A stretch of DNA of 64,000 nt from Solen grandis (Eukaryota > Mollusca > Bivalvia > Adapedonta > Solenidae): the NCBI GenBank assembly GCA_021229015.1, contig CM037778.1, positions 82,193,842 to 82,257,841 of the forward strand. Reading direction: 5' to 3'. Positions 11,500 through 22,230 of this stretch are shown here, in pieces. The notes below the pieces were generated by a model. The model had not been told where the DNA came from. It ran no database searches and saw nothing but the letters and a program-made list of their open reading frames with translations. The stretch's first letter is position 1, and the number at the start of each line of letters is the position of its first letter. A program made the translations under genes and the position numbers.

Positions 11500-13240
11500 T
11501 GTTGCAAACATTGATGAAGTCATGAACTGTATATATGATTGAGGGAATCGCGGTAAGAATAACCTCGCACTTTAGTCCATCATAACCACGAAGCTAAACA
11601 AAAAGTAACCTTATAATGATAATGCATTCTATGTTTGTACAAATGTTTGTACAAGCGAAATCATTTCTACTAAATAGCATTTTTTATTCATTTGATAGAC
11701 GTTTAATTAAAACATATGTCAGGAAAAAGAAAACAGGATTATAAAATTGAAAAAAAAATGGATCTTCTTATTTTCACAATTGAGGTATTCTTCTTTTCGA
11801 ATATTTTGGTTGGTTCTGAAAAAACAGTCCATTACTACTATTGGTACTATAATAGAAAGTCGGGAACCAGAATAACATTTTTTACACCGAAACTGGCTCT
11901 CATTATGAGTAAAGAACCAGAAGGGTTACGTGTTTACACGTCATCACATTAACACTGAAATTCCTCCGATTTTCTAAAAGTAGGGCCTGTGTAATTCTAC
12001 ATCTTTTTTAAACTGACGTTTTAATAACTTTACATTTTGATATATAATGAATTACATTTTGAATAGTTTTCTTTTATGTTTATGTTTTTCAAATTCAGCA
12101 ATCATTCATTCCCAATGACAACCAATAACTTCAGAGAAATGGTATTTTATTGCAGAAAATTCGTTTTCATAACAAGTCTGCTAGTGAAATAAGTACATTT
12201 CGAGTAGCTAAATGAAGTAAACTGGAAAAAAAAGAAAGAAAACAAAATATATATTTTTTTTTTTTTTTTTTTTGTTTCTTGATAAATTTCTTGATAAATT
12301 TCTCGTCAGGTAACCCCTTTTCGGAAATTACGGTATATGGATATTATATATTGACTTGACAATTCACTATGTTTTGTCAAAATCATAAAAAACGTCTTGG
12401 TGGTACTTTAACCAGACTGAGCTATCATCTTGTTGATTTCTCACATAAGGTATGTGGTAGATTAACGGTACGTTTCTAAATAACGAACAATTTTATACGC
12501 GTTTTATTTTTGTTACGATATACGTACAGTCGATAAATGTCTAGTAGGTTGATAATTTTAGTCACTAGAATCGATTATTGTACATTTTTCGTGTTTCTTG
12601 ACAGACAATTTGTTCTAAGCATTTAGTAAGGGGGGGGGGGGCATTGAGATTTAATTATACACGATTATCATTAATTAAACATTGATAATCCAATGTAATT
12701 ATGTTGCAGTATGCGTCTGTTTATAAATTTTTAAAGAAATTAATTTTAACAGAAGTCAAGAGTGCTTTCAGTTTTTTTATGTATTTAGGCATATAAAAAC
12801 AAAATGTAACTTACGCTCCGAATGTTCTCTTCCACTTAGCTATCGAAACTCAAAGAAACATATAATCTTATGTGCAGGAAATATAAAGAGTTCACGTTGT
12901 ATGCCATATGAAGAAGCAATTGTAGTGCCCATCCGGTGTCAGTTTCGCTTTCAGAATGACATTGAAATCATGGTTATACTTTCAGCTTCGCAAAAAAAAT
13001 AAAATAACATGACCCGGTTACGTTTTTAATCTACAATGACATCGAACAGCAATTTAATTTGCCATTAAATGAGTTTTGTAATGTTTTCAGAGTCGTGATT
13101 TCCCTATTTTATCCATATTATTTAGAAAAATAGTAGTAATAGACAATGAGATTGGGGAAAAAACGACTTTTCGACTTGGATAACTTGGATAACTTAAAGC
13201 ACGCTATTACGTCATTAATTAGGACAATGACCTATTGTTT
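11500..13240. other. AT-rich spacer without a recognisable gene
   Basis: A T-run at 12252-12273 and a G-run near 12630 are the only local features. The small open frame at 11716-11952 has no motif or homologue that I recognise. Confidence 0.45.
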
Positions 13241-13278
13241 AGGGTATGACATTATCCCCGAGGATAATGCCATACCCT
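13241..13278. repeat. Imperfect hairpin upstream of the virus-like gene island
   Basis: Arms agggtatgacattatcc and its near-complement (one internal mismatch) flank a short loop. It is followed by three gaggtcacg words (near 13281, 13444 and 13459) before the ATG at 13504. Its role is unknown; a regulatory or terminal-repeat remnant is possible. Confidence 0.6.
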
Positions 13279-13503
13279 TTAACGAGGTCACGTGTCTTTT
13301 GTTTTCGAGGATGAGTAAAACCGCAATATTTATTCTTTTATAATATCGTATTGTTATTCGGAACAATTGATGAACTACGTCATTGACCGAAAAAACGAGA
13401 TTGAAACAATTACATCGAGCTGCAGCCCTACCGCTCCCTTAAATGAGGTCACGTGGTTATTGAGGTCACGAGTTAACCGTCATTCGGCGCTAAAACGCGA
13501 AAC

Positions 13504-13761
13504 ATGGACGTTTTACCCGCCCACGTAAGCGACGATATATACCATTTCCTAGTAGAAAAACCGTTTATATCTTTGAAACATATTCTCGGATACGAGATGT
13601 ACAAAATGGCGTTATACGAAACGTGTAGAATACCATCGATGAAGACCAAATTGTGTATTAAACGATGGTTAAGCGAAAAGTCCACTTTCGGACAATTTAA
13701 AACGTTTTTAATACGTTTACTTGAAACATATGGCGTTAAATTAACGTCAAAGAGCTCATAA
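13504..13761 (+). CDS. Unknown 85-residue protein, first gene of a CpG-rich virus-like island
   Basis: An ATG in good context (aacATGG) opens an 85-codon frame. The product is mixed helical, basic towards the C-terminus, with no Cys cluster, signal peptide or membrane segment; readable stretches are FLVEKPFISLKHILGYEMYK and FKTFLIRLLETYGVKL. I do not recognise the family. The DNA is visibly richer in CG dinucleotides (acgttt, gcgacga, ggcgttatacg) than the flanking AT-rich host sequence, like the BIR and PC4 genes that follow on the same strand. This suggests a common foreign, probably viral or viral-element origin. It could be an exon or a remnant rather than a whole gene. Confidence 0.4.
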   Translation: MDVLPAHVSDDIYHFLVEKPFISLKHILGYEMYKMALYETCRIPSMKTKLCIKRWLSEKSTFGQFKTFLIRLLETYGVKLTSKSS

Positions 13762-14047
13762 TGGAAGATTGGATGAAATGTATCTTTGTCGATAATGAGG
13801 TCATCAGGCGTATTTTTCTATGGAAAAATGGTAAGGGAATAGAACATACTCTTTGATGTAAAGATCTCTACGCAGAACACCATTTTCTTATGTTATTATG
13901 CGATTTACAGGCTATGTATCTTTAAGAAAATATATGTCATACTGTACAGTATTATAAATGACCGATGTATTGGATCGGAAAGTCATTTTACGCCTAGCTA
14001 TCTGAAGGTATGGAAATGTCGGACGCAAGAGAGTGGATTGGAGAGAC

Positions 14048-14326
14048 ATGAAGCTGTACGACGACCGACTGGAAACGTTTAAGTTTTGGCCAAGGCAAAT
14101 AAAACCAGAGCCGTTCATATTGGCGAGAAACGGATTTTTCTACACGGGACAATACGAGAAGGTTACTTGTTTTTGCTGCAAACTATCTTTATACGCTTGG
14201 GAACAACGTGATGATCCATATCGGGAGCATCGGCAGTGGTCACCTTCTTGCGCGTTCCTGAAAATGATCGGTGGCGAAAAGCGCGAAAACGAATCGCGAA
14301 CCTGTCACTTTGATATACATGTATAG
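14048..14326 (+). CDS. BIR-domain (IAP-like) protein, probably virus-derived or truncated
   Basis: Translation from the ATG at 14048 gives 92 residues; the frame is open a little further upstream without another ATG. Nearly all of it is one BIR zinc module: RLETFKFWP at the start, then NGFFYTGQYEKVTCFCC, W, DDPYREHRQW and SPSC, giving the C-x2-C...H-x6-C zinc ligands and the conserved Gly, Trp and Asp-Pro of the fold. BIR proteins bind caspases or IAP antagonists and block apoptosis. They occur in animals, baculoviruses and the bivalve herpesviruses. No RING follows before the stop, so it is either a single-BIR protein or a truncated one. A foldback MITE lies 82 bp after the stop and may have cut off the original 3' part. 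The CpG-rich codon use matches its two neighbours. Confidence 0.7.
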   Translation: MKLYDDRLETFKFWPRQIKPEPFILARNGFFYTGQYEKVTCFCCKLSLYAWEQRDDPYREHRQWSPSCAFLKMIGGEKRENESRTCHFDIHV

Positions 14327-14408
14327 CAAAGGATATCCATATTCTCAACAACGCGTAGCAACACTAGCGTCACCGTCTATAATTAGCAAACGATGTAATT
14401 CTTCGGAC

Positions 14409-14870
14409 TATGGTGGCATATTTCTGCCAGCCACTTATCCACTTAGCTATGTCGAAACTTTTCCGAAAAATTGTCAAATAGTCAGTTAGTATCTGGCAAG
14501 TAGAAAACTTTCGTGTTATCCTCTTAGGTATCTTAACAGAACAAAACTGCCTGTTAGTGCCCACTACTGCCAGCCATATATTCACTTAAGATAACTGGTT
14601 ATCTCGCCTTTTTTCAAGTTAGTTAAATTATGTGGATAACAAGCATTTTTTCACATAATTATCTGGAAAAAGGCATGATAACCAGTTAAAATAAGTGAAC
14701 AGTGATTGGCAGTAGTGGGCACTAACAGACAGTTAAATCCTGTTAAGATACCCAAGTAGATAACTTGAAAATTTGCTACTTGCCAGATACTAACTGAATA
14801 TGTGACAATTTTTCAGAAAAGTTTCAACATAGCTAAGTGGATAAGTGGCTGGCAGAAGTATGCCACCATA
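14409..14870. mobile_element. Foldback MITE of 462 bp with 6-bp target duplication
   Basis: The two halves are inverted copies of about 220 bp: tatggtggcata, tctgccagccacttatcc, gttagtatctggcaagtag and gttagtgcccactactgcca in the left arm all return as reverse complements in the right arm. The loop is near 14640. TCGGAC flanks both ends (14403-14408 and 14871-14876) as a target site duplication. There is no coding capacity. Arms are ~85-90% alike by eye. The superfamily is not assignable from the ends TATGG...CCATA. Confidence 0.88.
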
Positions 14871-14980
14871 TCGGACCAATAAAATGAGAGTAATAATTTT
14901 TATATCTAGCTTAGACCCTCGAAATGCCTTATTCCGCTCTAAGTCGTCGAAGGAGAAACATCATATCTACCAGAATTTAA

Positions 14981-15487
14981 CTGACTGACGCGCCCCACAG
15001 GGTTCTGAATGAAAATCATAAAGCTCGTTATTTACAAGGACTGTTTCTGTGTGACATCGTGTTTAATGGAACCACATACATTCACGTGAGAAAGTTGTTA
15101 GCCGGAAAAATTCCGACCAAAGACGGGATCGCGTTAACGTTACAGAGATGTAACGAATTATACGCTTTTCTACCGCACCTCGATACGATTGTCGGGGGAA
15201 TGGAATTGGTAGAAGACACGTTCTATCGACATCACCTCGTCGGAAACTGGTACGTAACCGCGCAGAGCGGATTCCTCTGCGTGGATATTCGAAAATTTTG
15301 GCTATCGTAAGGGGCGGAGATTTGCGCCACCAGAAAAGGCGTTTCGCTTACGTCCGAACAGTACAGAGAGCTGAGCAACGGATTTCGTACGATCGACAGT
15401 TTCGTACCCGAACTTCGCGATGTGATCCCCTGCTATACGATGGACAATCATAACGTATCGGAATGTTCGGAGTGTTGTCTGAAGTAG
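14981..15487 (+). pseudogene. PC4-like (p15 coactivator-type) protein gene with one internal stop
   Basis: The frame is open from 14981, with no ATG before the first domain, to the stop at 15487. A single in-frame TAA at 15308-15310 interrupts it. Two PC4-like modules are seen: GTTYIHVRKL with PTKDGIALT, then GNWYVTAQSGFLCVDIRKF with TRKGVSLTSEQYREL; a short Cys-rich tail (PCY...CSECC) ends it. PC4 modules bind single-stranded DNA and modulate transcription. Two-module proteins of this wording are repeated uncharacterised proteins in cnidarian and molluscan genomes, as I recall. The stop falls where relatives usually have an aromatic residue, so a point nonsense change or a sequencing error is likely. 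The lack of a start suggests a missing 5' exon or truncation. Confidence 0.7.
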
Positions 15488-18400
15488 ACTCATTTTGGTT
15501 AATATATATAAATGTATGCGTGTATGTATTGAATATTTTACTATCAACTATTGTATACATGTATTTTTTTGTACATTTTACTGCAATCGTATGTCAAATT
15601 ATATATTATATTCGTATGTTTAGAATCACAAGATAACAAAATGAGTTATTGAATGTTACCTAATAGAATATGATACTACTAACAGAAGAAGAAAGTATAT
15701 ATAAGAGAAAAAAGGTGCGTTTTGCCTCTCCCTCAGACCGTTTTTATTGAAGTTATATGATATTAATATAACAGATACTTTTATATCAATAAATTTTATC
15801 TAATCTTCTCACCAAGGTTCAAGTATTAAGTGTACTGTGATTGTGATTGTGACAAAACTACTTCATCTGTATGAATTATGTATGAATCTGTATGAAATAC
15901 CTCTGTTAATTCCTCTTTAGGTTTATCATCGATAGAATTGTTTGTAGTCCTCGAGGATGAATTGTCTTGAAGGGAAACAATCGTGTGCGTTTTGCCTAAT
16001 TTAGACTTTCTGTGACATGTTAGGTTTGGCACATATATTATTCGCATATTTCACAATAACCCGCGGCTGGTCATCTTCCATCCTCCTCTCCTTCACATCG
16101 TTCGCACCACGCATTTCTAACTGACTGCAACCTATTGACACATTCTGTTTTCTTACCTGAGACCGCCATTCTTTCAATGCACCACTCCTGTCAAAGGTTG
16201 CGATGTATATTTTTAGGTTATCTAGGCAGATCATTTTCAATAAAATATATTTCGACCGGCTTTATTACTCGACCGGCACACAAAACGAGATCATTCATCC
16301 GGCTTACAGATAATATGTTAGACTGTTGGTTGTTTGAAGTGATTTTGGATATGAGACGGTAACACAGTAAAACATGTTTATAAAAAATGCTATCTGTCGT
16401 GTCTGAAGTACAACATGGTTTTAAACTGTGTAATTAAGTAGTAATGGATAACGATAGTTTGTACAGAACAATGAATTCAAGAATACATAGTCAGATTTTT
16501 TTTGTAGAGAACTTAATAATCGATACTTTACAGAATCTTGAAATTCAGATAATATACAGCGATAAAGGGCCGGTCTAAACTAAGTTTTACTGTTATTGTG
16601 TGTGGGATAGCAGAAATCATTTATACTCTCTTGTTTTATCAATTGTTTTATGAAGATTTAAACAGGATGGAAAAACATAAGTGCAACATATGAAATGTGT
16701 ATTACCAGTTCCGTGGGTAAATCAGAGAGCATAGGTCTCGTAACAGAGAAGCCTTGAATTTAATTACCGTCCCAAGTACCCAAGTATTAAAAACTGCTAC
16801 TAGTATATCAGTCAAGTGCTTGGCACTTTTCTATGGTTGGATGTCACAGTGTCAGGATATTGTTGCTGTGCGTGGTATTACTACTTGTCTAAATATCACA
16901 GTAAATCAGTACACATTCGACTCGTCTAATGCAGACAAATACACCCTAAATAACTGGAACGTTAACCTCAAGCAGACAAACAGTTTTTTTCGTTTACAAC
17001 GCAACATATTACAACTGATAGTGGGAATTATATTGCCTCTAGTGGGCAAGCTATACGTGCAGCTGTTTGCTCGCAATAAATAAATATGCTTGCATGATGA
17101 TCTCCTATTTAGGCGTTTGTCTTTTTTACATATCTTACATGAATTAAATTAACTTTATAATGGAAGTTATCACGACACACAACGAACGATAATCTGCAAC
17201 GATGCATAGGCGGGAAAATTTTTCATGAACATTTTTTTTTAAATGAAATAGTGTGACGCTCTTAACATGAATTGCAGCAGTCCACGCCCCTATGGCATGG
17301 AATATGTCCTTGTTTGTCGTTCATAGATATATGTTCGGCCCTCAAAACAAAATGATATATTAGCTACAGGATCCATTTGATGAGGAAAATCAATAAAAGT
17401 TCCAAATTACCAGCCTTTTGACGTCCTCCTTTACTGTTCCAACATTAGGACCTTCAGTCCTTTAATTTATGATATATATTATACCTGTCATTTGAACAGA
17501 TCGGCCTTGTTCGAGAGTGCATTTGCGCACATATTTGTTTACATATTACACATATCGAGGCCTATGTTTCAATGTTTAAACAATTCTCGATCTTCCAATC
17601 TCCTCAATAATCTTTATTTTTACATTTATTATACACCACTATATACACCTACACACACCTACACCAGAGTAACCGTCAGATAAGCAGTATCAATAAAGAT
17701 ATTTATTGATTTTTTATATGCCCTGTCGATTTAACAAGGTGTGCGTAACAATGGGGTAAATATGTATGGAACTATAGTCCGTTAATATTTAACATTTGTT
17801 TTCTCATATCTTATGATATGTATCTGAATAAATCCTCATTTTCCAATCAAGTGAAAAGTATGCCAGTAATTTGAAACTAGCAATCAATACAGAAGGACGT
17901 ACAAGCCTTTGTAATGCAGCGGAAGTATGAAAACTTCAAGTTGAAGTCTCGCAATTTATGGCATGGCGGCAAAAACTCCCTTTAATATAGGTTTGACAAG
18001 GGAGAGCCCCGTTTACTAAAGAATAGACCACTCAACTCTAGGTCATCCCATGCCAGATTCTGACCATAACATAAACTGTTTGTCCGGATATCTATACAGT
18101 AACATTTTACTTCCGCTTTCGCTTTTGAATAAAATTGAAATTAATATATTTACGATATCACTCCTAGCCCTGTCTCCAAAATAAACTTACGCCTAGTACA
18201 TGATACTCCTGTCTTTGTTGTTGTGAAAGATAAAAAAAAACGTAACTTACCTTGTGCTACGAATTACGATAAACTGTAAACCAGATTTATTAATATCTAA
18301 ATTATACGCGTATTGTCCGACTCGCGGTCAAACCGTACTAACTTAACTGCTGTTAACATAAGGACAATATGTTGTAGTAGATAACCGGTTTGTATCTCGA

Positions 18401-19152
18401 AAAGGAATGTTGATTAGATAATTCTTAAAAATTTTAAATGTATATTGACCTTGAAATAATTTATTTTAAATAATATATGTCATCAAGTGACATGGGTATA
18501 TATATATATAGAGAGGGGGGGGCTCTGATATATTGGTAATATGTCTAATTTTGGCGAAGTATGTTCGGCAATTGCTTAAATTAACCAATAAATACTCTGC
18601 TACAGGTCGGTAACGACTAATGAAAATGTATCCGCATACTGGTTATTTTGGCATGTTGTATTTAAATTATCGTGAATAAAAAGCAATAAAAAGTAGTCAA
18701 TAAACGATCTCACATTTATACCGATTTTTATTTTTAGTTTCATTTTTTCTTCTTCTTCTTCTTCTTCTCAAATTTTACGTGCCATCGCCAGAATGTCAGT
18801 TATATGGGGATTTTTTCTACCGGAGACAGTTATGGTGCTGCTTGAGATATCACCTCGAAAGTATTAATTATGATACTACACCCAGTCTCAGTATTCAGAC
18901 GATGAGCCCACCAGTGCTTGCGGTCAACCAAAAGAGACACACTAGTACAAGTTTAGTACGTACGCCTTTAGATGACCTTGCTCGGGATTTTGCCCCACAA
19001 CCTCACGGGTACGTCACGGCACGGCTCTAAATCAATCGGTTTCCTTAAGTAATCGTCGGATAATATCTGTATAAACACTTTCCATATTTCTATTTTATGA
19101 AATACTCGAGTACATGACTATGTTGGCATGATTTATTGCCTTAAAAACTAAC
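15488..19152. other. AT-rich spacer between the virus-like island and the Polinton-like element
   Basis: Two overlapping minus-strand open frames at 15826-16240 and one plus-strand frame at 16754-17083 lack recognised motifs and are not called. A short TTC run lies near 18749-18768. No RNA gene was recognised. Confidence 0.45.
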
Positions 19153-19158
19153 AATATC
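19153..19158. repeat. Left target site duplication AATATC
   Basis: It directly precedes the AGTAGTA tip of the left inverted repeat and is identical to the six bases after the right tip (25497-25502). Confidence 0.85.
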
Positions 19159-20850
19159 AGTAGTAATGGGGACGGTTTACGTCTAAACAAACTTGACCTA
19201 CTTTCTAGGTAGACGGCCATTTTGTTTCTATTAATAGTAACTCATTTGCATATAACCGTTTAAGGGTTGTGCGCATGTGCGGCGGCCTTAATTTTTTAAT
19301 TTGCGCATGTGCGGCGACCAAATTAGTGGTCATTTGCTTGGTAATAGTAAAGGTTCTTGATCCGAAATCGCGGAAATTGAGGGTCACTTCCATTAATTAA
19401 ATATCTAGAACATCCTTATAAAAAAAAACTAAAAAATACTTTGAAATATCAAATAATATATCTAAATACTATAATACTCACCTTTAAGATGTTGACTGCT
19501 CAACGTCCTACCTTCGAGTGACTCTAGTGCAACTTTTGCACTCGTTTCCCAGGCCCAAGCCACCCGCGTTAACAATAGACGGTCTATTTTTAGCGATTGA
19601 ACAATAGCGATATTGATTTAGGGACGGAAATGCGAACAATGGTCCTTTCAAGCGTCCAAAGTTAATCCCTTTAATTTTGCCCTAGTACATTGTGACCACA
19701 CCCCACCCATCCCCCACGGGTTTGATATAATGACACATCATAGATCGTCAGTGGACATGAATGGTCAAGTTCATACACGACTTCGTTGCTCCAGTACCAT
19801 TTATACGTCAATATTGGTTGACTTGAGATCGGATTAAGATAGCCCCATAAAAGGAGCTGGCCAATGTTTACGTTAATCCTTAGTTTTACCTCGGTAACGG
19901 ATTAAATATCTCCTAGTTGCACGACTTTTAGAGGTGGTCAGTGTACACGTTTTAAAGCGATATAGGTATCGATATGTGTATATGACAATTGGTAACGCAT
20001 CAAAAATGTAGAAGTTATTCAAATTTTATGACAATTGGAAACGCATCATAAAGGTATGATTTATTCAAATTTTAAAGTAATATTTAAAATAATATTGGTT
20101 GAAACAACAACAACAACAAAATAATAAAAGAGCTTAAATCAGTTTTTCCTGTCTAGTGAAACGGTTTACGATATCGATTTTCATAATTCTTATATCAATC
20201 GATAGTTAAATCAAAATGCTTCAAAATAAACCCTATGTTCTCGATTCGATTTTCAACCGTTACTGAGTTATGACGTAACAGCGATTTTTAAACCTTAATT
20301 TAAAATTTAACATTTCCTGCCCAATACATCATTGGAAAGGTTTCGTCTCCACAATGTCAAAAATGTATACTTTTATAGGGTTATCTTTATTCGTTCACGA
20401 GATATAAGCGTTTGAAAAATGTCACGTGACCGGAAAATGGCGTCAAATATTCTCCACAAAATATATTTAAGGCTATATCTCAGTCATTTCATGACCGATT
20501 TGCGTGATCTTGGTATAGATAGAAAGGTCTCACTTCAAGCTATGTTTTGAATTCAATGAACCGGAAGTGTATTGGTTGTATAACCGGAAATGACGTCATC
20601 ATATATAAAATCTCTCTTCATAGACAACCGTCTGACTCGTTATTGGTCGTTCTCTCTCTCTTATACATACTAGATTCGGTGGATATGAAACACCCCCTCC
20701 TCCTCTTCCTCCCTCCTCCTCCTCTCCCTCCCTCCTCCTCCCTCCTCCTCCTCCTCTCCCTCCTCCTCCTCCCTTCTCCTCTCCCTCCTCCTCCTCCCTC
20801 CTCTCCCTCCCTCCTCCTCCCTCCTCTCCCTCCTCCTCCTCCTCAATTGT
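19159..20850. repeat. Left terminal inverted repeat of the Polinton-like element
   Basis: About 1.7 kb, collinear in reverse complement with 23100-25496. The outermost ~130 bp and the block 20400-20700 match best. The two copies of tgcgcatgtgcggcg near 19270-19320 are internal to it. Its inner edge is the CTC/TCC-rich tract at 20693-20844. Confidence 0.85.
20693..20844. repeat. TCC/CTC-rich pyrimidine tract at the inner edge of the left inverted repeat
   Basis: About 150 bp of almost pure pyrimidine built from CTC and TCC. A shorter purine counterpart lies at 23128-23220 in the right arm. Open frames across it (leucine/serine/proline runs, or glutamate/arginine/glycine runs on the other strand) are compositional. 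Confidence 0.9.
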
Positions 20851-20886
20851 ACTGTATGTGATAAAGTCTTTTCTAGAAAAGACAAT
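20845..20886 (+). other. In-frame C2H2 zinc-finger residues before the ATPase ATG
   Basis: Reading upstream in the ATPase frame gives NCTVCDKVFSRKDN, directly joined to MLRHHNKVH. Together they form a classical C-x2-C...H-x3-H finger. No ATG precedes it: the frame continues into the pyrimidine tract and then reaches a TGA at 20686-20688. So the finger was probably part of the protein, with its start codon lost, spliced in or overwritten by the tract. Confidence 0.65.
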
Positions 20887-22194
20887 ATGCTTAGGCATCA
20901 CAATAAAGTTCACGATAGTCGTGAAAATGAACGATTGGAAAGGGGTGAAAATGACGCGATACAAACTGTTCATAATCAGAAAATGACATTTAAACACCCG
21001 TTTACTATGGTCATATCGGGACCCAGTTCTAGCGGTAAAAGCGAGTGGACAAGAAGACTTTTTCTGTCATATTTGATTGAACCATGGCCAGAAAGGATTA
21101 TATTTTGTTTTGGACAATGGCAATCTATGTACAAAGAACTCGAAAAAAGTTTTCCATTCATCGAGTTTGTTCACGGTATACCGGACCATATCGACAATCC
21201 AAGATATTTGGACATAAACAAAAGAAACCTTATAGTCTTTGATGACCTGATGACAGAAGCGAAATGCGACCAAAGAATCGCTGATATCTTTACGCGCGGT
21301 AGCCATCACCGAAATTTGTCGGTCATTTTTTTGACCCAAAACTTATTTCCTCAAGGTAAAGCATGCCGAGATATCACCCTTAACACGCAGTATTTGGTCC
21401 TATTTAATAATCCGATAGACAGACAACAAGTGACGACCTTTGCTAGAAGAATTTATCCATCAAACAGTAACCTACTTATAAAGAAATTTGAACAAGCGAC
21501 TTCTAAACCATACGGTTACTTGGTCATAGATCTGAAAGCGAACACGCCGGAGCAGGACCGTTTGCGTACCGACATATTCAAGAAAAATGATCCTAAAAGA
21601 ACATATTTGTTGCCGTCAGATATAAAATCTGAACGTGACAGTGACTCTGAACTTGGCAGTGACAGTGATTCTGGTTCTATATATAACGAAGATGATGACC
21701 TAAATGGTAAAAAAAGGATTGCCACTTTCAACGGACCACCCGGTAAAAGATTTCGCGAAGACCTTCAAGAGCAGCCATCGCTTAAACGCATATGGGACAG
21801 GCGCTTTAAGGAACCTTTAAGGAAGTCTAATCAAGAACGGTTCGAAAAAGAGGTGAACGAATACTTGGAGAGAGGATACTCGCAAAACGAGGCCGTATCT
21901 CGTGCGGCTAATGACTCATTGCTCCAGCTTCCTAAAGAATTGAGAAGAGACTACGGAAATTTTTTGATAGACTTTTATGGGTTACAACAAGATGTTACGC
22001 AACAACAAATATTACAATCAGCGTATAAACTTAGATGGGAACACAACATGAATTTCCCCGATTCAATATGGCAAGCTGTAAAACTAAGAAAAGATCTTTT
22101 TACGGAAATATGGCCTAATCACGTGACAAATGAAAGTGATGACGAAAGTGAAGAAGAGCAAAAATACAGCGAAAGTAATCAGGAGAATGCGTAA
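20887..22194 (+). CDS. A32-like packaging ATPase (FtsK/HerA superfamily) of the Polinton-like element
   Basis: 435 residues from ATG 20887. The family pumps viral DNA into the capsid. Walker A is GPSSSGKS (45-52), after the typical lead HPFTMVIS. Walker B is LIVFDD (115-120). Downstream, HHRNLSVIFLTQN (about 144-156) fits the sensor segment, and YLVLFNNPIDRQQV is typical of A32-like enzymes of Polintons and adintoviruses. Residues ~245-275 are a Ser/Asp/Glu-rich linker (SDSELGSDSDSG). The rest (~280-435) is helical and unrecognised and ends in an acidic tail. At 435 residues it is longer than a bare ATPase. The frame is intact although the flanking inverted repeats have diverged. The first residues, MLRHHNKVH, are the second half of a zinc finger, so the true start may lie upstream. 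A polyadenylation-like AATAAA lies at 22222. Confidence 0.88.
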   Translation: MLRHHNKVHDSRENERLERGENDAIQTVHNQKMTFKHPFTMVISGPSSSGKSEWTRRLFLSYLIEPWPERIIFCFGQWQSMYKELEKSFPFIEFVHGIPDHIDNPRYLDINKRNLIVFDDLMTEAKCDQRIADIFTRGSHHRNLSVIFLTQNLFPQGKACRDITLNTQYLVLFNNPIDRQQVTTFARRIYPSNSNLLIKKFEQATSKPYGYLVIDLKANTPEQDRLRTDIFKKNDPKRTYLLPSDIKSERDSDSELGSDSDSGSIYNEDDDLNGKKRIATFNGPPGKRFREDLQEQPSLKRIWDRRFKEPLRKSNQERFEKEVNEYLERGYSQNEAVSRAANDSLLQLPKELRRDYGNFLIDFYGLQQDVTQQQILQSAYKLRWEHNMNFPDSIWQAVKLRKDLFTEIWPNHVTNESDDESEEEQKYSESNQENA

Positions 22195-22221
22195 GAATAA
22201 GCGAATATCTGTTTGAAACTA

Positions 22222-22227
22222 AATAAA
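22222..22227 (+). promoter_or_regulatory. Candidate polyadenylation signal after the ATPase gene
   Basis: AATAAA 27 bp past the ATPase stop and 3 bp before the next ATG (22231). It could end the ATPase transcript, leaving the following gene to its own promoter. Confidence 0.4.
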
Positions 22228-22230
22228 ATC

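Noticed and set aside
15826..16240. Two overlapping minus-strand open frames (73 and 79 codons) as an exon pair
   Set aside because: No domain, no clear splice sites and no agreement between the two frames; chance frames are expected in this AT-rich DNA.
16754..17083. Plus-strand frame of 109 codons as a membrane protein
   Set aside because: It starts at a non-ATG codon, and the hydrophobic C-terminal stretch alone does not support a gene.
20547..20997. Leu/Pro-rich and Glu/Gly/Arg-rich proteins on either strand
   Set aside because: They are translations of the TCC/GGA tract in the inverted repeat.
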